DNA from: Chloroflexota bacterium
Lineage (GTDB): Bacteria; Chloroflexota; Anaerolineae; Anaerolineales; Anaerolineaceae
Direction of reading: 5' to 3'
Assembly: GCA_021779955.1 (NCBI GenBank)
Contig: JAJXZS010000020.1
Span: 23,345-87,344, forward strand
Length of the DNA stretch: 64,000 nucleotides
Positions within the stretch are counted from its first letter, which is position 1, and each line of letters starts with the position of its first letter. Positions 43,278 through 52,905 of this stretch are shown piece after piece. A program made the translations under genes and the position numbers. Under the pieces are notes generated by a model. It saw only the letters and a list, made by a program, of their open reading frames with translations. It did no database searches and was not told the origin of the DNA.

Positions 43278-44933
43278 ATGCCCACACTTGAATGGATCGG
43301 CAAAAAAGCCGTCTTGAACCATCACAATGAAGTTGCCTTCCACTTGTTACGTTGTAATCCTGACCTTTCGGTTGGTGAAGCTAACGGAAATATGCTGGTG
43401 CAGGGCGACAATCTTTTAGCGCTAAAAGCTTTGCTGCCTTACTATGCCGGTCAGGTGAAGTGTATTTACATTGATCCACCTTACAACACCGGGAATGAAG
43501 ATTGGGTATACAACGATAATGTCAATAGTCCAGAAATTCGAGAATGGTTAGGCAAAGTGGTTGGCAGTGAATCCGAAGACCTATCCAGACACGATAAATG
43601 GCTTTGTATGATGTATCCTCGTTTGACTCTATTAAAAGAATTTTTAAACCCCGAAGGAGTAATTTTAATTTCAATAGATGAAAATGAATTTGCCTCCCTC
43701 CATTTACTTGCAGATGAAATTTTCGGTCGGATGAATTTTGTTGGATCAATTGTTTGGAAAAATGTTACTGACAATAATCCAACAAATATAAGCATTGAAC
43801 ATGAGTACGTATTGTGTTATGCAAAAGATAAGGGGAAATTAGAAAGCGTTTGGAAAGCTACTGCAATTCCAATTAAAGATACGCTGATAAATCTTGCAGA
43901 AGAACTCAAAGAAAAACTTCCAAATTTGACCGAACGGCAAAGGTTTTATACAGAATGGTTCCGCGAAAATAAAGTATTTATGTGGCCATTTGATCGGTAC
44001 AAATATATTGATGATGGTGGAATATTTACAGGTAGTCAAAGCGTACATAACCCTGGCAAAGAAGGTTATCGATATGACGTTATTCACCCTACAACTGGGA
44101 AACCGTGCCAACAGCCACTAATGGGTTATAGATTCCCTGAAGAAACTATGAAAAGATTGCTAGGTGAGGGAAGAATTTTATTTGGTGAAGATGAGACAAA
44201 AATAATCGAATTAAAACTTTATGTACAAGATTATAAAGCGAAACTATCAAGCATTTTTGAAATGGATACAAGATTAGGGGCAAATGAACTTAGGAGGATT
44301 TTCCCAGAAGAAAAAAGAATATTTGGATTCTCAAAGCCATCAGATTTCATAAGCGAGTTATTAAGTTTTACTACAGCACAGAATTCTTTAATTCTTGATT
44401 CATTTGCGGGAAGCGGAACAACAGGGCACGCAGTTTTAAAATTAAACAAGCAAGATGGCGGAAATCGTAGATTTATTCTTATTGAAATGGATCCCAATAT
44501 TGCAAGAAATATCACCGCGGTTCGCTTGAGAAGAGTTATTGATGGGTATGACAAAATACCTAGTCTGGGAGGTGGATTCAATTTCTGTGAACTAGGGCCC
44601 ACTCTTTTTGATTCCACCGGTCAAATTCGAAAGGATGTGTCGTTTATTGACCTTTCCCGGCATGTTTTCTTTACAGAAACAGGTCTACCACTACCTTCTG
44701 GAGTAGAAGAAAACGCATTATTAGGGATATGCAATGATACAGCTGTTTTCCTGCTCTACAATGGTGTGATGCATGATGCCGGCAATATACTCACTCCGGA
44801 AACATTGACTCAACTTCCCCAATATGACGGGCCTAAAGTAATCTATGCTGATGGTTGTAAGATTGGTAGAGAACGGTTGCGTGAAATGAACATTACCTTT
44901 AAACAAATCCCCTACGAAATCAAGGTACGGTAA
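43278..44933 (+). CDS. mod: Type III restriction-modification system methyltransferase (Mod)
   Basis: N6-adenine DNA methyltransferase of 551 aa providing both modification and target recognition. The catalytic motif DPPY is at residues 66-69, the AdoMet motif DSFAGSG at 374-380, so motif IV precedes motif I (beta class, as in Mod subunits). The region between (about 160-350) is the target recognition domain. It is followed after 3 bp by res. Confidence 0.93.
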   Translation: MPTLEWIGKKAVLNHHNEVAFHLLRCNPDLSVGEANGNMLVQGDNLLALKALLPYYAGQVKCIYIDPPYNTGNEDWVYNDNVNSPEIREWLGKVVGSESEDLSRHDKWLCMMYPRLTLLKEFLNPEGVILISIDENEFASLHLLADEIFGRMNFVGSIVWKNVTDNNPTNISIEHEYVLCYAKDKGKLESVWKATAIPIKDTLINLAEELKEKLPNLTERQRFYTEWFRENKVFMWPFDRYKYIDDGGIFTGSQSVHNPGKEGYRYDVIHPTTGKPCQQPLMGYRFPEETMKRLLGEGRILFGEDETKIIELKLYVQDYKAKLSSIFEMDTRLGANELRRIFPEEKRIFGFSKPSDFISELLSFTTAQNSLILDSFAGSGTTGHAVLKLNKQDGGNRRFILIEMDPNIARNITAVRLRRVIDGYDKIPSLGGGFNFCELGPTLFDSTGQIRKDVSFIDLSRHVFFTETGLPLPSGVEENALLGICNDTAVFLLYNGVMHDAGNILTPETLTQLPQYDGPKVIYADGCKIGRERLREMNITFKQIPYEIKVR

Positions 44934-44936
44934 ATT

Positions 44937-47579
44937 ATGCTTACTCTGAAAGAATACCAGGAACGCGCGCTCGATACTCTACAGACTTATTTTCAATTAT
45001 CACAACAATTAGGTGATGCAGATACTGCATATTATCGTTTAACCCGCGAGACATTTGGGAGAGGGATTCCCTACCAACCAGTCGATGATTTGCCTGGATT
45101 ACCATATGTCTGTATACGTATTCCTACAGGTGGTGGAAAAACTTTAGTGGCCAGTCATGCAATTGGTATCACTGCACACGATTTACTGCACACGGACCAT
45201 GCACTTGTTCTATGGTTAGCTCCCTCTAATGTGATCCGAGATCAAACAATGCGAGCTTTATCGAATCCCAACCATCCCTATCGCCAGGCGGTCGAATCGA
45301 GGGTCGGTCCTATTACGGTGATGAATGTGAGTGAAGCATTGTATGTTCAACCCTCTACTCTCAATTCCAGTACAACAATTATTATAGGAACTATTCAAGC
45401 TTTCCGGGTAGATAATACGGAAGGTCGGAAGGTTTATGAATCCTCCGGTGCCCTCATGAGTCATTTCGCTAACCTTTCACCCAACTTGCGTGAAGGGTTG
45501 GAAATGACAAATGGCGAACCCAAGAAATCGCTTGCGAATGTTCTCTTTACGCGCCGGCCTATTGTTATCGTAGATGAGGCGCACAATGCTCGCACCCCTC
45601 TTTCTTTTGAAACATTAGCGCGTTTTCACCCGGCCTGCATCCTAGAATTTACTGCTACACCTGCCACACAGGATCACCCCTCAAATGTGTTGCACGCCAC
45701 TTCAGCCGCTGAATTGAAGGCTGAAGCGATGATCAAAATGCCTATTAGGCTCAGAGTTCATCCGCAATGGAAAGAATTACTTTCAGACGCGATTGCCCAA
45801 CGCAGCCGGCTGGAGGCAGCCGCCAAACTTGAACAGCGTCAGACCGGTGAATATTTGCGGCCAATTGTGCTATTACAAGCCCAACCGAGAAATCAAAATA
45901 AAGAGACGCTTACAGTGGACATCGTTCGGCAAACGTTGTTGAATGATTTTAAAATCCCAGAGAATCAGATTGCCCGTGCAACAGGCGAAGTTGATGAAAT
46001 TGATGATACGGATCTCAGTCAGCCGGATTGCCCTATTCGTTACGTTATCACCGTTCAAGCACTACGCGAGGGTTGGGATTGTCCATTCGCTTATGTACTT
46101 TGCTCGGTTGCTGAAAGCAAGTCGAGTACAGCTGTGGAACAAATTTTAGGACGCGTGCTACGGCTGCCTAAGGCAACTCATAAACAGAATGATTCGCTAA
46201 ACCTAGCTTATGCTTTTGCTACCTCAGAAAGTTTTGGGGTGGTGGCAAATCAACTCCGCGATAGTCTGGTACAAAATGGCTTCGAAAGCTATGAAGCACA
46301 AGCGATGATACAAACTCCCACCGAACAATCCGGTTTGCCTTTATTTGGCAAAGAACCTGAAACCGCCCTCCAGGAACCGGTATCCATTTCTTTGTGGACA
46401 ACCCCGCCTTTGGAAGATTTGCCACCTGAAACTGGCAAAAAAATGCAATACGATGAGAGAACGAAATCATTAATTGTTCACGAACAACTTGACCCCGAAG
46501 AAGCTGCTTTGCTAATTGCTATGTTACCCGTTGCAATCGTCGAGGCAGGGATAAAGGATGTTATCAAACGCATCACCCGCCCACAACCAATCCTTCCAGC
46601 TCCCTCCCCGGCTGAGCGTGGTGAAATCCTGGCTATTCCGCAGCTTGTTGTTCGACACAACAAACAATTAGATCTGTTCGAAGAAACCATATTTCTAGAT
46701 AATTCATGGAATCTTTCAAAATGTGATTCGTTGCTAACAGAAAGCGAGTATTCAGGTCAACGTTTGGGCGGAACAGAGATCGAATATGATGTGACAGACA
46801 AAGGCAAGCTGAAAGAAGAATTCATCAACGAATTGCAATACACAATGACACTTTTTGCTACCGATCAGGGCTGGACGCCAGCAGAATTGGTCTACTGGCT
46901 AGATCGTGCCATTCCCCACCCGGATATAACTTTTGCAGAATCAAACGCGTTCCTCTCTAAACTAGTTATGAAACTTATCGATTCTGATGAAGGGCGTGGT
47001 GCCACCCTTGATCAGCTTGTAACGGACAAATACCATTTACGTGATGCTGTGGCGAATAAGATTCAGTTTCATCGATTTGAAGCGAGGAAGAACGCATACA
47101 ACTTATTCCTACTTCCTGATTGCCAAACTCCTTTGGAAGTACACCCTGAACTCTGCTTCACCTATCCTCTGGATGCTTATCCGTATAACACGCTTTACCA
47201 TGGTGCTTACCCATTCAAAAAACACTATTATTCACAAGTCGGTGACCTGGAGGATCGCGGTGAGGAATTTAATTGTGCCGTTTTCCTTGATAGCTTACCT
47301 GAGGTCAAGGTTTGGGTACGTAACCTTGAGCGCCGACCTAATCACTCTTTCTGGCTTCAGACCTCGACAGACCGGTTCTATCCTGATTTTGTTTGTTTAC
47401 TAAATGATGGACGTTACCTCGTGGTCGAGTATAAAGGTGAAGACCGATGGAGCAATGAGGATTCTCGGGAGAAACGTATAATTGGTGATGTATGGGCAAA
47501 AAGAAGTAATGGGAAGTGTTTGTTTCTGATGCCCAAAGGGAATGATCTCTCCATAATTAAGGGAAGGATTAATTCTTAA
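44937..47579 (+). CDS. res: Type III restriction enzyme helicase-nuclease (Res)
   Basis: An 880-aa SF2 translocase with C-terminal endonuclease. Walker A is PTGGGKT (63-69), DEAH is at 213-216, and helicase motif VI is VEQILGRVLR. The C-terminus has the nuclease motif in YPDFV followed by LVVEYKGED. It forms Mod2Res complexes that cut DNA with two inverted unmethylated sites. All motifs look intact. Converges on the metallopeptidase-like gene with a 4-bp overlap of stops. Confidence 0.93.
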   Translation: MLTLKEYQERALDTLQTYFQLSQQLGDADTAYYRLTRETFGRGIPYQPVDDLPGLPYVCIRIPTGGGKTLVASHAIGITAHDLLHTDHALVLWLAPSNVIRDQTMRALSNPNHPYRQAVESRVGPITVMNVSEALYVQPSTLNSSTTIIIGTIQAFRVDNTEGRKVYESSGALMSHFANLSPNLREGLEMTNGEPKKSLANVLFTRRPIVIVDEAHNARTPLSFETLARFHPACILEFTATPATQDHPSNVLHATSAAELKAEAMIKMPIRLRVHPQWKELLSDAIAQRSRLEAAAKLEQRQTGEYLRPIVLLQAQPRNQNKETLTVDIVRQTLLNDFKIPENQIARATGEVDEIDDTDLSQPDCPIRYVITVQALREGWDCPFAYVLCSVAESKSSTAVEQILGRVLRLPKATHKQNDSLNLAYAFATSESFGVVANQLRDSLVQNGFESYEAQAMIQTPTEQSGLPLFGKEPETALQEPVSISLWTTPPLEDLPPETGKKMQYDERTKSLIVHEQLDPEEAALLIAMLPVAIVEAGIKDVIKRITRPQPILPAPSPAERGEILAIPQLVVRHNKQLDLFEETIFLDNSWNLSKCDSLLTESEYSGQRLGGTEIEYDVTDKGKLKEEFINELQYTMTLFATDQGWTPAELVYWLDRAIPHPDITFAESNAFLSKLVMKLIDSDEGRGATLDQLVTDKYHLRDAVANKIQFHRFEARKNAYNLFLLPDCQTPLEVHPELCFTYPLDAYPYNTLYHGAYPFKKHYYSQVGDLEDRGEEFNCAVFLDSLPEVKVWVRNLERRPNHSFWLQTSTDRFYPDFVCLLNDGRYLVVEYKGEDRWSNEDSREKRIIGDVWAKRSNGKCLFLMPKGNDLSIIKGRINS

Positions 47580-48721
47580 TGTGAAGCTAATAGGAGATTT
47601 ATTTGCTTTTCTTCCCAAGTGGAATAAATTTGATAGTCATTTGAATATTTTTGCCAAGCTAAACAGAAAAGTCGGATTGGTGAATCTGTAATTGGATTCC
47701 AATCACCATTTGAAATATCCATTTGAGTAAATTTCCGAGGAGATGCTTCAATTAGCATGTCCTCTATCGTTCGATTAATCACATCATCTATTGCTTCATC
47801 ATAAAAGCCATGATAATCTTCTGATATATTCATCATCTGTGCTATTGAAAGCCATTGCTTTTCAATTTCCTCCGCTAAATTCTTAAATCCGGCTTTTTCG
47901 GCTCGTTTGGAAATATTGTGGATTCGTAACCATGTAACCGGATGCGAGCTGTTTTCTAAATCTTGCTGATCTCGATAAAAATTTCCTGGGTCCCTTAATA
48001 AAAGATACCTTGAAAATGATCTGACAAAACAAGGACCCCCAATAGTAAAACCCACTGCATCGCAAAATAACTCTTGCGCCCAGGAATACCAAGTGTATGC
48101 GATCATTTGTCTCTTAATAGCCATCGCATCAGAAAAACGATCATTTCTTTGTGACATAGGCATTAAAACCTCGTCAATTTCTGCTTGTAGATCTTGGACC
48201 AAGTCATCCATTTCTTGTCTATGAATCTGGTACAAAAAATGACCATACTCATGAAATAGTAAGGGTTGATATAAAAGACTTCTTTGTTCAAGAGAAGGAA
48301 AATAATAAAGGGGAGCAATGTCTTGAAATGGCCGAACTGCAAAGTTACCACTCAGAAAAACAGCGGGAAATTTTTTTGTCTCAGGTAGCGAATTGTGAAG
48401 CCAGCGAATCGTTTGTAGACAAACGCGATCTTCCTTTTTGGAATTTACGATGGGAATTACCAACATAGAACTTAACAATTGAAATCTTTGTGTAGTTTGT
48501 TGGGTGCGGCTGAGAATATCTTTGTAAATTGATGGCTTTCCAATTTTAATAAGCGCGAGGTTTACATTTACATTTTGCAATAAGGCTTGGGAATAATTGA
48601 TAATCCCTGCTTTATAACCTAACAATTCATCCGAAACTGGAGCTAAAGAGACTAACTGAATAAGGGATTGGAGATCCTGATATAGTTCATGATTGTGCTG
48701 TTCTAATAAACTTTTGATCAT
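47576..48721 (-). CDS. Zinc metallopeptidase-like protein in Argonaute operon
   Basis: A 381-aa soluble protein, last gene of the Argonaute operon. HEYGH at residues 157-161 is an HExxH zinc site, and ELFCD at 217-221 supplies the downstream glutamate ligand expected in gluzincin-type peptidases, so an active peptidase is likely. The rest is helical and not recognised. Its ATG follows the stop of the 149-residue gene without a gap (TAAATG), so the two are co-translated. Confidence 0.75.
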   Translation of the reverse strand: MIKSLLEQHNHELYQDLQSLIQLVSLAPVSDELLGYKAGIINYSQALLQNVNVNLALIKIGKPSIYKDILSRTQQTTQRFQLLSSMLVIPIVNSKKEDRVCLQTIRWLHNSLPETKKFPAVFLSGNFAVRPFQDIAPLYYFPSLEQRSLLYQPLLFHEYGHFLYQIHRQEMDDLVQDLQAEIDEVLMPMSQRNDRFSDAMAIKRQMIAYTWYSWAQELFCDAVGFTIGGPCFVRSFSRYLLLRDPGNFYRDQQDLENSSHPVTWLRIHNISKRAEKAGFKNLAEEIEKQWLSIAQMMNISEDYHGFYDEAIDDVINRTIEDMLIEASPRKFTQMDISNGDWNPITDSPIRLFCLAWQKYSNDYQIYSTWEEKQINLLLASH

Positions 48722-49171
48722 TTATTCATCACCAAATATCCCTGCGACATCTGTTTGAGCATGTTGTTCTATTAGTGTTCTTAAAGCCTCTAAACAATCA
48801 ATTTGCTCATCCATGTTATCTCTTTCTTCAGAATAAATTATCTCTTTCAATTGATGAATACTTAAAGTAAATAGTTTTGAACGAGGAGGTACACGTTTCC
48901 GCTCATTGATGTATTGAAGAGCGAATGCTCCTAAGCGAGGATCTGTGCCAATGACTATTCCATATTTATCTTTTTCTGCATTTTGAATAACACTCTGGAG
49001 CCCATTAAAGAAATCATCTAATATTTTTCTTGATTGATTAATTTCCTCTATAGAAAGAGGATTTGTCTCTCCAGCTGATTTGAGTTTTGCAGAAATAGAA
49101 AGGGTATTAATAGCAGACACTAAGCTAAATGTTCTTTCAAAACTTGATGCAGTTAACCAATCATTTTTCAT
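48722..49171 (-). CDS. Small helical protein in Argonaute operon, unknown function
   Basis: A 149-aa protein with no recognised domain: helical N-terminal two thirds, a basic KRKVPPR-like stretch (ERKRVPPRSK) in the middle and an acidic C-terminus. It has a strong AGGAGAG ribosome-binding site and begins 29 bp after the Argonaute gene. It could be an inhibitor or adaptor for the peptidase directly downstream. Confidence 0.7.
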   Translation of the reverse strand: MKNDWLTASSFERTFSLVSAINTLSISAKLKSAGETNPLSIEEINQSRKILDDFFNGLQSVIQNAEKDKYGIVIGTDPRLGAFALQYINERKRVPPRSKLFTLSIHQLKEIIYSEERDNMDEQIDCLEALRTLIEQHAQTDVAGIFGDE

Positions 49172-49200
49172 GTTAACTCTCCTTGAGTATTTGAGGATTC

Positions 49201-51507
49201 CTACCTAAGTCGCCTGACCTCTTGAGCAGACCTAGATTTAAGATCTTCATCTGTACGCTTCATACCAATGTGTAATCTTTGAGCGACTCGTGGACTTGAC
49301 CAATTCATCTGCGCACCTGAAAAATTTGCTTGCGCCGCATCAAGTACATTACAACAATGTCCATTCGCGACAATTAATATTGGGTCAGCTGTTGCTTGCG
49401 GTAGAGTCGGAGCTCCAGTATTAACCATAATTACCATTTCATCATCCAGTTTTATTCCTGTTCCCATTAGTGGGTTATGGGCAATTGATGTTTCATTCAC
49501 ATCCCAAAGGCGAATCACCTTTTGTGTGTCTTTTCTAACTTCTACCCAGTCTATTCTCGCATCTTGAGAAATATATCCTGTGGCTTTAAGCTTAAGTAAA
49601 GCATTATTCAGACCATCTGGTTCTTGTTTCACAAACTTTCCATCTCGAATAATCAGTAGTGAAGTTAATGGATCAAATTTCTTTGGAAGTCGAGTAAACA
49701 GAGCTGTTATTTCATCCATTAAGATGACAGGGTTGATGGCTTCTTCTTTATGATCTACTTTATGTTGAGTATGGGAGATTATTCTAAAGCCAGGTGTTTT
49801 AATATTAGGGCGGGAGATCAATAACGAAACAGCAAAAAACCTTCGATCATGTCCGACATCGATGATTAAGTTACTTTCATAAGGGCCTAATGAATCGACT
49901 CGATAAGGTGTAACATCAAGAAGTTGTATAACATCTAATGCAGTCATAGAAACAAAACCTGACCATCTTCTTCTTCCAGTTTCCATGCTCGAAGATTTAT
50001 TACTTTTATCTTTTACTCCGCTTTGAAGATAGAGAAAGTGCTCTTCGACTGTGGATTTATTAATCCGTTTGATCCTCCATCCAGGAAGTTGAAATTCAGC
50101 TTCATAGTATGCTGATGGTTCCTCATTTAGAACAAAAACAACCATTCCGTTTTGATCGAGGTCTCGTAATTGTTCTATCGCTTCACTAATATTGTCATAA
50201 CTAACCAATTGTGAAACCATTGGTTTTTTGGTTAATTTTTGTAATTCAGAAGCTAAATCAACAGCGAGTGTTTTTGCAGCATCTTCACCAAGTGTTTTTG
50301 GATAAGCGCAATAAAAAGTTCGGCAAATATTAGGCGGTACCTGATAACAACCAAATTTTCTCAGCATTTGTGAGCGGTTTCGAAAGTGATCTGAATATGC
50401 AGGGTTGGAAAATTCTTTTGGAGTCGCCAATACATTATCAGCTCCAAAGTCAAGCTTTGGAATGGGGAATTGAAATATTTGATCTTTTGAAGGACGCCAA
50501 AACTGTTTTTCGATACCAGGAGCCATTTGTCCGAGGGGTTTTGGACCTAGGATTCCCCAAAAATTTATTAAAATATTCCTCTTGTCATTTGGAGTAATTT
50601 TATCGATATCGCGCATTGAATTAGGTAAATATTCATTCATTACTCTTACCCAAACATGATCAGCTGCTACAGGTTGAGGGCGATCCATATTTTGAAAAGA
50701 GACACGAATTGCAGGAGTATCCTTCTCAATTAATATATTTGGATTTGTTGCCTTGTAATAATCAAATAAAGAATCGTAACTTTGGTTTTTTATTCGAAGA
50801 GTTCCTGTGGTGGCACATGTCATTCCATAAGAAGGAGAAACGAAATAGCACTTAGTCTTTTTTCTACCATTATCATAGATTAATGTGCCTTTTTGCCCAT
50901 CTTGTCTCCTAATAAGTTGCATAAACTTTCTTTCTCGAAGAACACGCTCTGTTGCATCGCTTTTTGAATCGAAGTAATACGCTAAAGATTCTTTACTAAA
51001 AAAAGCGACACCTGTGTCTATTACGATCCCTATACCAACATTTTTTATGAATATTGATCCAATCTCATATCTGCGATATGCTGCTATTCCATTCTCTATG
51101 AATATGGGTTTAGCTTCATACAAAATTCGCGGACTATCCATTGTCCATAAGCTTGAAGACGTCGCAATTTGAGCCAATAAAGCCCGTTCTGCAAGTTTGG
51201 GTATTAATCTCATTCCATCTTCATCCAAAAGAGTTAATTTTTCAGAGGGTTTAAGTGAGTCGGTAACATCCAACTCCCAGTCTTCTCCATCCAGATGAAC
51301 GGGATTAATTTGGTGATACGATGCTATTAGTATCGTATTTGGCATTTTTGGGTGAGCTACTGCAGCTAAATGATATCTGCTACGAATTACACCACAAGAT
51401 TTTTCAATCAATTCTGTAGTTAGATTTGGTCCCGTTACTGTTGCTTGTCTTACCCAAACATACAGATTCATTCCGGGTTGTATGATACGGATATTCGTTT
51501 CAAGCAT
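49201..51507 (-). CDS. Prokaryotic Argonaute, long form with PIWI domain
   Basis: A 768-aa protein of the length expected for N-PAZ-MID-PIWI architecture. The PIWI domain begins near residue 540 with LIIDVGHDRRFFAVSLLI (catalytic Asp550), continues with LLIIRDGKF (Asp622) and ends with HIGMKRTDEDLK. This gives three of the four tetrad positions, with Glu588/589 in HKEEAINP as the glutamate-finger candidate and His746 or Asp753 as the fourth. A typical YK guide 5'-end motif is not clear in the MID part. The ATG at 51507 has AGGAGA 6 bp upstream and overlaps the nuclease gene by 8 bp. Confidence 0.85.
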   Translation of the reverse strand: MLETNIRIIQPGMNLYVWVRQATVTGPNLTTELIEKSCGVIRSRYHLAAVAHPKMPNTILIASYHQINPVHLDGEDWELDVTDSLKPSEKLTLLDEDGMRLIPKLAERALLAQIATSSSLWTMDSPRILYEAKPIFIENGIAAYRRYEIGSIFIKNVGIGIVIDTGVAFFSKESLAYYFDSKSDATERVLRERKFMQLIRRQDGQKGTLIYDNGRKKTKCYFVSPSYGMTCATTGTLRIKNQSYDSLFDYYKATNPNILIEKDTPAIRVSFQNMDRPQPVAADHVWVRVMNEYLPNSMRDIDKITPNDKRNILINFWGILGPKPLGQMAPGIEKQFWRPSKDQIFQFPIPKLDFGADNVLATPKEFSNPAYSDHFRNRSQMLRKFGCYQVPPNICRTFYCAYPKTLGEDAAKTLAVDLASELQKLTKKPMVSQLVSYDNISEAIEQLRDLDQNGMVVFVLNEEPSAYYEAEFQLPGWRIKRINKSTVEEHFLYLQSGVKDKSNKSSSMETGRRRWSGFVSMTALDVIQLLDVTPYRVDSLGPYESNLIIDVGHDRRFFAVSLLISRPNIKTPGFRIISHTQHKVDHKEEAINPVILMDEITALFTRLPKKFDPLTSLLIIRDGKFVKQEPDGLNNALLKLKATGYISQDARIDWVEVRKDTQKVIRLWDVNETSIAHNPLMGTGIKLDDEMVIMVNTGAPTLPQATADPILIVANGHCCNVLDAAQANFSGAQMNWSSPRVAQRLHIGMKRTDEDLKSRSAQEVRRLR

Positions 51508-52510
51508 AAGTGATCTCCTTGCTATCATCGCATATAGCTAAGAAAGAACATTGTTGACAAATTGCAGTTTGTTTACACGGAGTAAACGCTTCCACACATG
51601 CATTCTTCCCGTATCCCTCCAAAAAAGCCATTCGTTCGGCATCCTGCATTATTCTTGCCCTGGCTAAATGTAAAACTTGACTATTGCATTCAAAATTCAC
51701 TATCTTTTGCGAACTAAAATGTACCTTGCATATCCTGATTGATTCTGCTCGACATTTCAATGATTCTACAGCCCATAATCCATACGCAGCTAGTTGAAGA
51801 CTATCATCTCCAATTCCATCTTCATTACCCAATTTCCAATCTACAATGGTCACTTTCGAATCTTCTATGTAAGCCAAATCAACTCTTCCATCAACTAAAC
51901 ATGGAGTATGAGGGCGAATCTTTATAAAACCCTCAATTGTTGAATTGCCCTGTGACCCCTTTTGACGAAATTCCGAGTATAAAGGATCATTCATAAATGA
52001 TGCAATTGCTGCTACTAAGCGGTCTTGAGAAAAAAGGCATTTACTAAGAGCTGTTGGATCTTGATAATAAAATTCTGACAGCATAGAAGGTGAATACTTT
52101 TCATTGGTCGGTTTCCAATTACCAATACTTGATTGCGAAAAGGATATATCTTTGCTGAATAAATCCTTCGCCCAAGAAACAAGACGGTTTTCATCCCATA
52201 TTATGCCCTGTTTTGCTTTACGAAGGTAAGTACTAATTACTAGGTGTAAAATTTCGCCAGTCCTCGCATAACGATTCTTAAGTTGTTTTAATTGGCTTAT
52301 TAGTTGTTTGTTCGCTTCTTGAGTGGCTGTTCGCTTATTCCCTCCATAATATTCATAGTAATAATTACGGAGACATTTTTCCATTACCGCCCGGCGACTA
52401 TAAGACCAAGAAATTTTTGAAATTCTCTCAGCTCTTGTGGTCTGATCAACATTACCTTCTTGTACCTCATTAGCAGGTGGAGAATCAAAGAATGAAAGTT
52501 GATGACTCAT
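51500..52510 (-). CDS. Cas4/RecB-like PD-(D/E)XK nuclease with Fe-S cysteines
   Basis: A 336-aa nuclease. The Cas4-like order is visible: SYSRRAVMEKCLRNYYYEYY with Cys46, GEILH (His89), GRVDLAY (Asp211), VDWK (Asp224, Lys226) and QLAAY (Gln239, Tyr243). It ends with a CX2CX5C cluster (Cys318, 321, 327). With Cys46 these can hold a [4Fe-4S] cluster as in Cas4 and AddB. Residues 4-8, QLSFF, resemble a sliding-clamp binding peptide. The start overlaps the XRE gene's stop as ATGA, and it precedes the Argonaute gene, so it may supply or process guide DNA. Confidence 0.87.
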   Translation of the reverse strand: MSHQLSFFDSPPANEVQEGNVDQTTRAERISKISWSYSRRAVMEKCLRNYYYEYYGGNKRTATQEANKQLISQLKQLKNRYARTGEILHLVISTYLRKAKQGIIWDENRLVSWAKDLFSKDISFSQSSIGNWKPTNEKYSPSMLSEFYYQDPTALSKCLFSQDRLVAAIASFMNDPLYSEFRQKGSQGNSTIEGFIKIRPHTPCLVDGRVDLAYIEDSKVTIVDWKLGNEDGIGDDSLQLAAYGLWAVESLKCRAESIRICKVHFSSQKIVNFECNSQVLHLARARIMQDAERMAFLEGYGKNACVEAFTPCKQTAICQQCSFLAICDDSKEITYA

Positions 52511-52860
52511 TTGTTTGAACCTCGAAGTTTACGTAACGAACCGACTAATTTTCTCCATTCATCTTCTGTGAGACCCATCTCTTGTACTTCCCGCAAGAAT
52601 TCTTGGGCAGTCGAGTTTTTAGCAATAGTTTGCGTAATATCAGATGGAATCTTACCTGTTAATGCTAACAAATTTTCTGGTGGAATGTTAAGAATTTTAC
52701 AAATTTGAACAATAGTGTCTGCTGATGGGGGAGGTAATCTACCATTTTCAATCTTACTTATATAAGAAAAATCCACCCCAACTTTTTCTGCAAGATCTCG
52801 TTGACTTAATCCTGCCTCTCGACGAAATTCTCGTAGTGCAGATCCAAAATAATTTTCCAT
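52507..52860 (-). CDS. XRE-family regulator of the Argonaute operon
   Basis: A 117-aa protein with an N-terminal XRE HTH (LREFRREAGLSQRDLAEKVG and DFSYISKIENGRLPPPS) and a helical C-terminal tail (EDEWRKLVGSLRKL). The start at 52860 has GGAG 6 bp upstream; the frame is open to 52911, but that would run through the promoter. It is the first gene of the operon and probably represses it through the inverted repeat at 52892-52908. Confidence 0.88.
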   Translation of the reverse strand: MENYFGSALREFRREAGLSQRDLAEKVGVDFSYISKIENGRLPPPSADTIVQICKILNIPPENLLALTGKIPSDITQTIAKNSTAQEFLREVQEMGLTEDEWRKLVGSLRKLRGSNK

Positions 52861-52876
52861 ATCAATCTCCATATCA

Positions 52877-52905
52877 ATAATAGCATATGTTGAGTTGTTA
52901 GTCAA
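52877..52905 (-). promoter_or_regulatory. Sigma-70-type promoter of the Argonaute operon
   Basis: On the minus strand TTGACT (52905-52900), a 17-bp spacer and TATTAT (52882-52877). The predicted start near 52870 leaves a leader of about ten bases beginning at the GGAG ribosome-binding site. This is the best promoter match I see in the element. Confidence 0.72.

Noticed and set aside
49201..51507. pPIWI-RE rather than Argonaute
   Set aside because: The pPIWI-RE type occurs with a DinG-like helicase and a third gene, which are absent; the PIWI motifs and length fit a long Argonaute better. A profile search would settle it.
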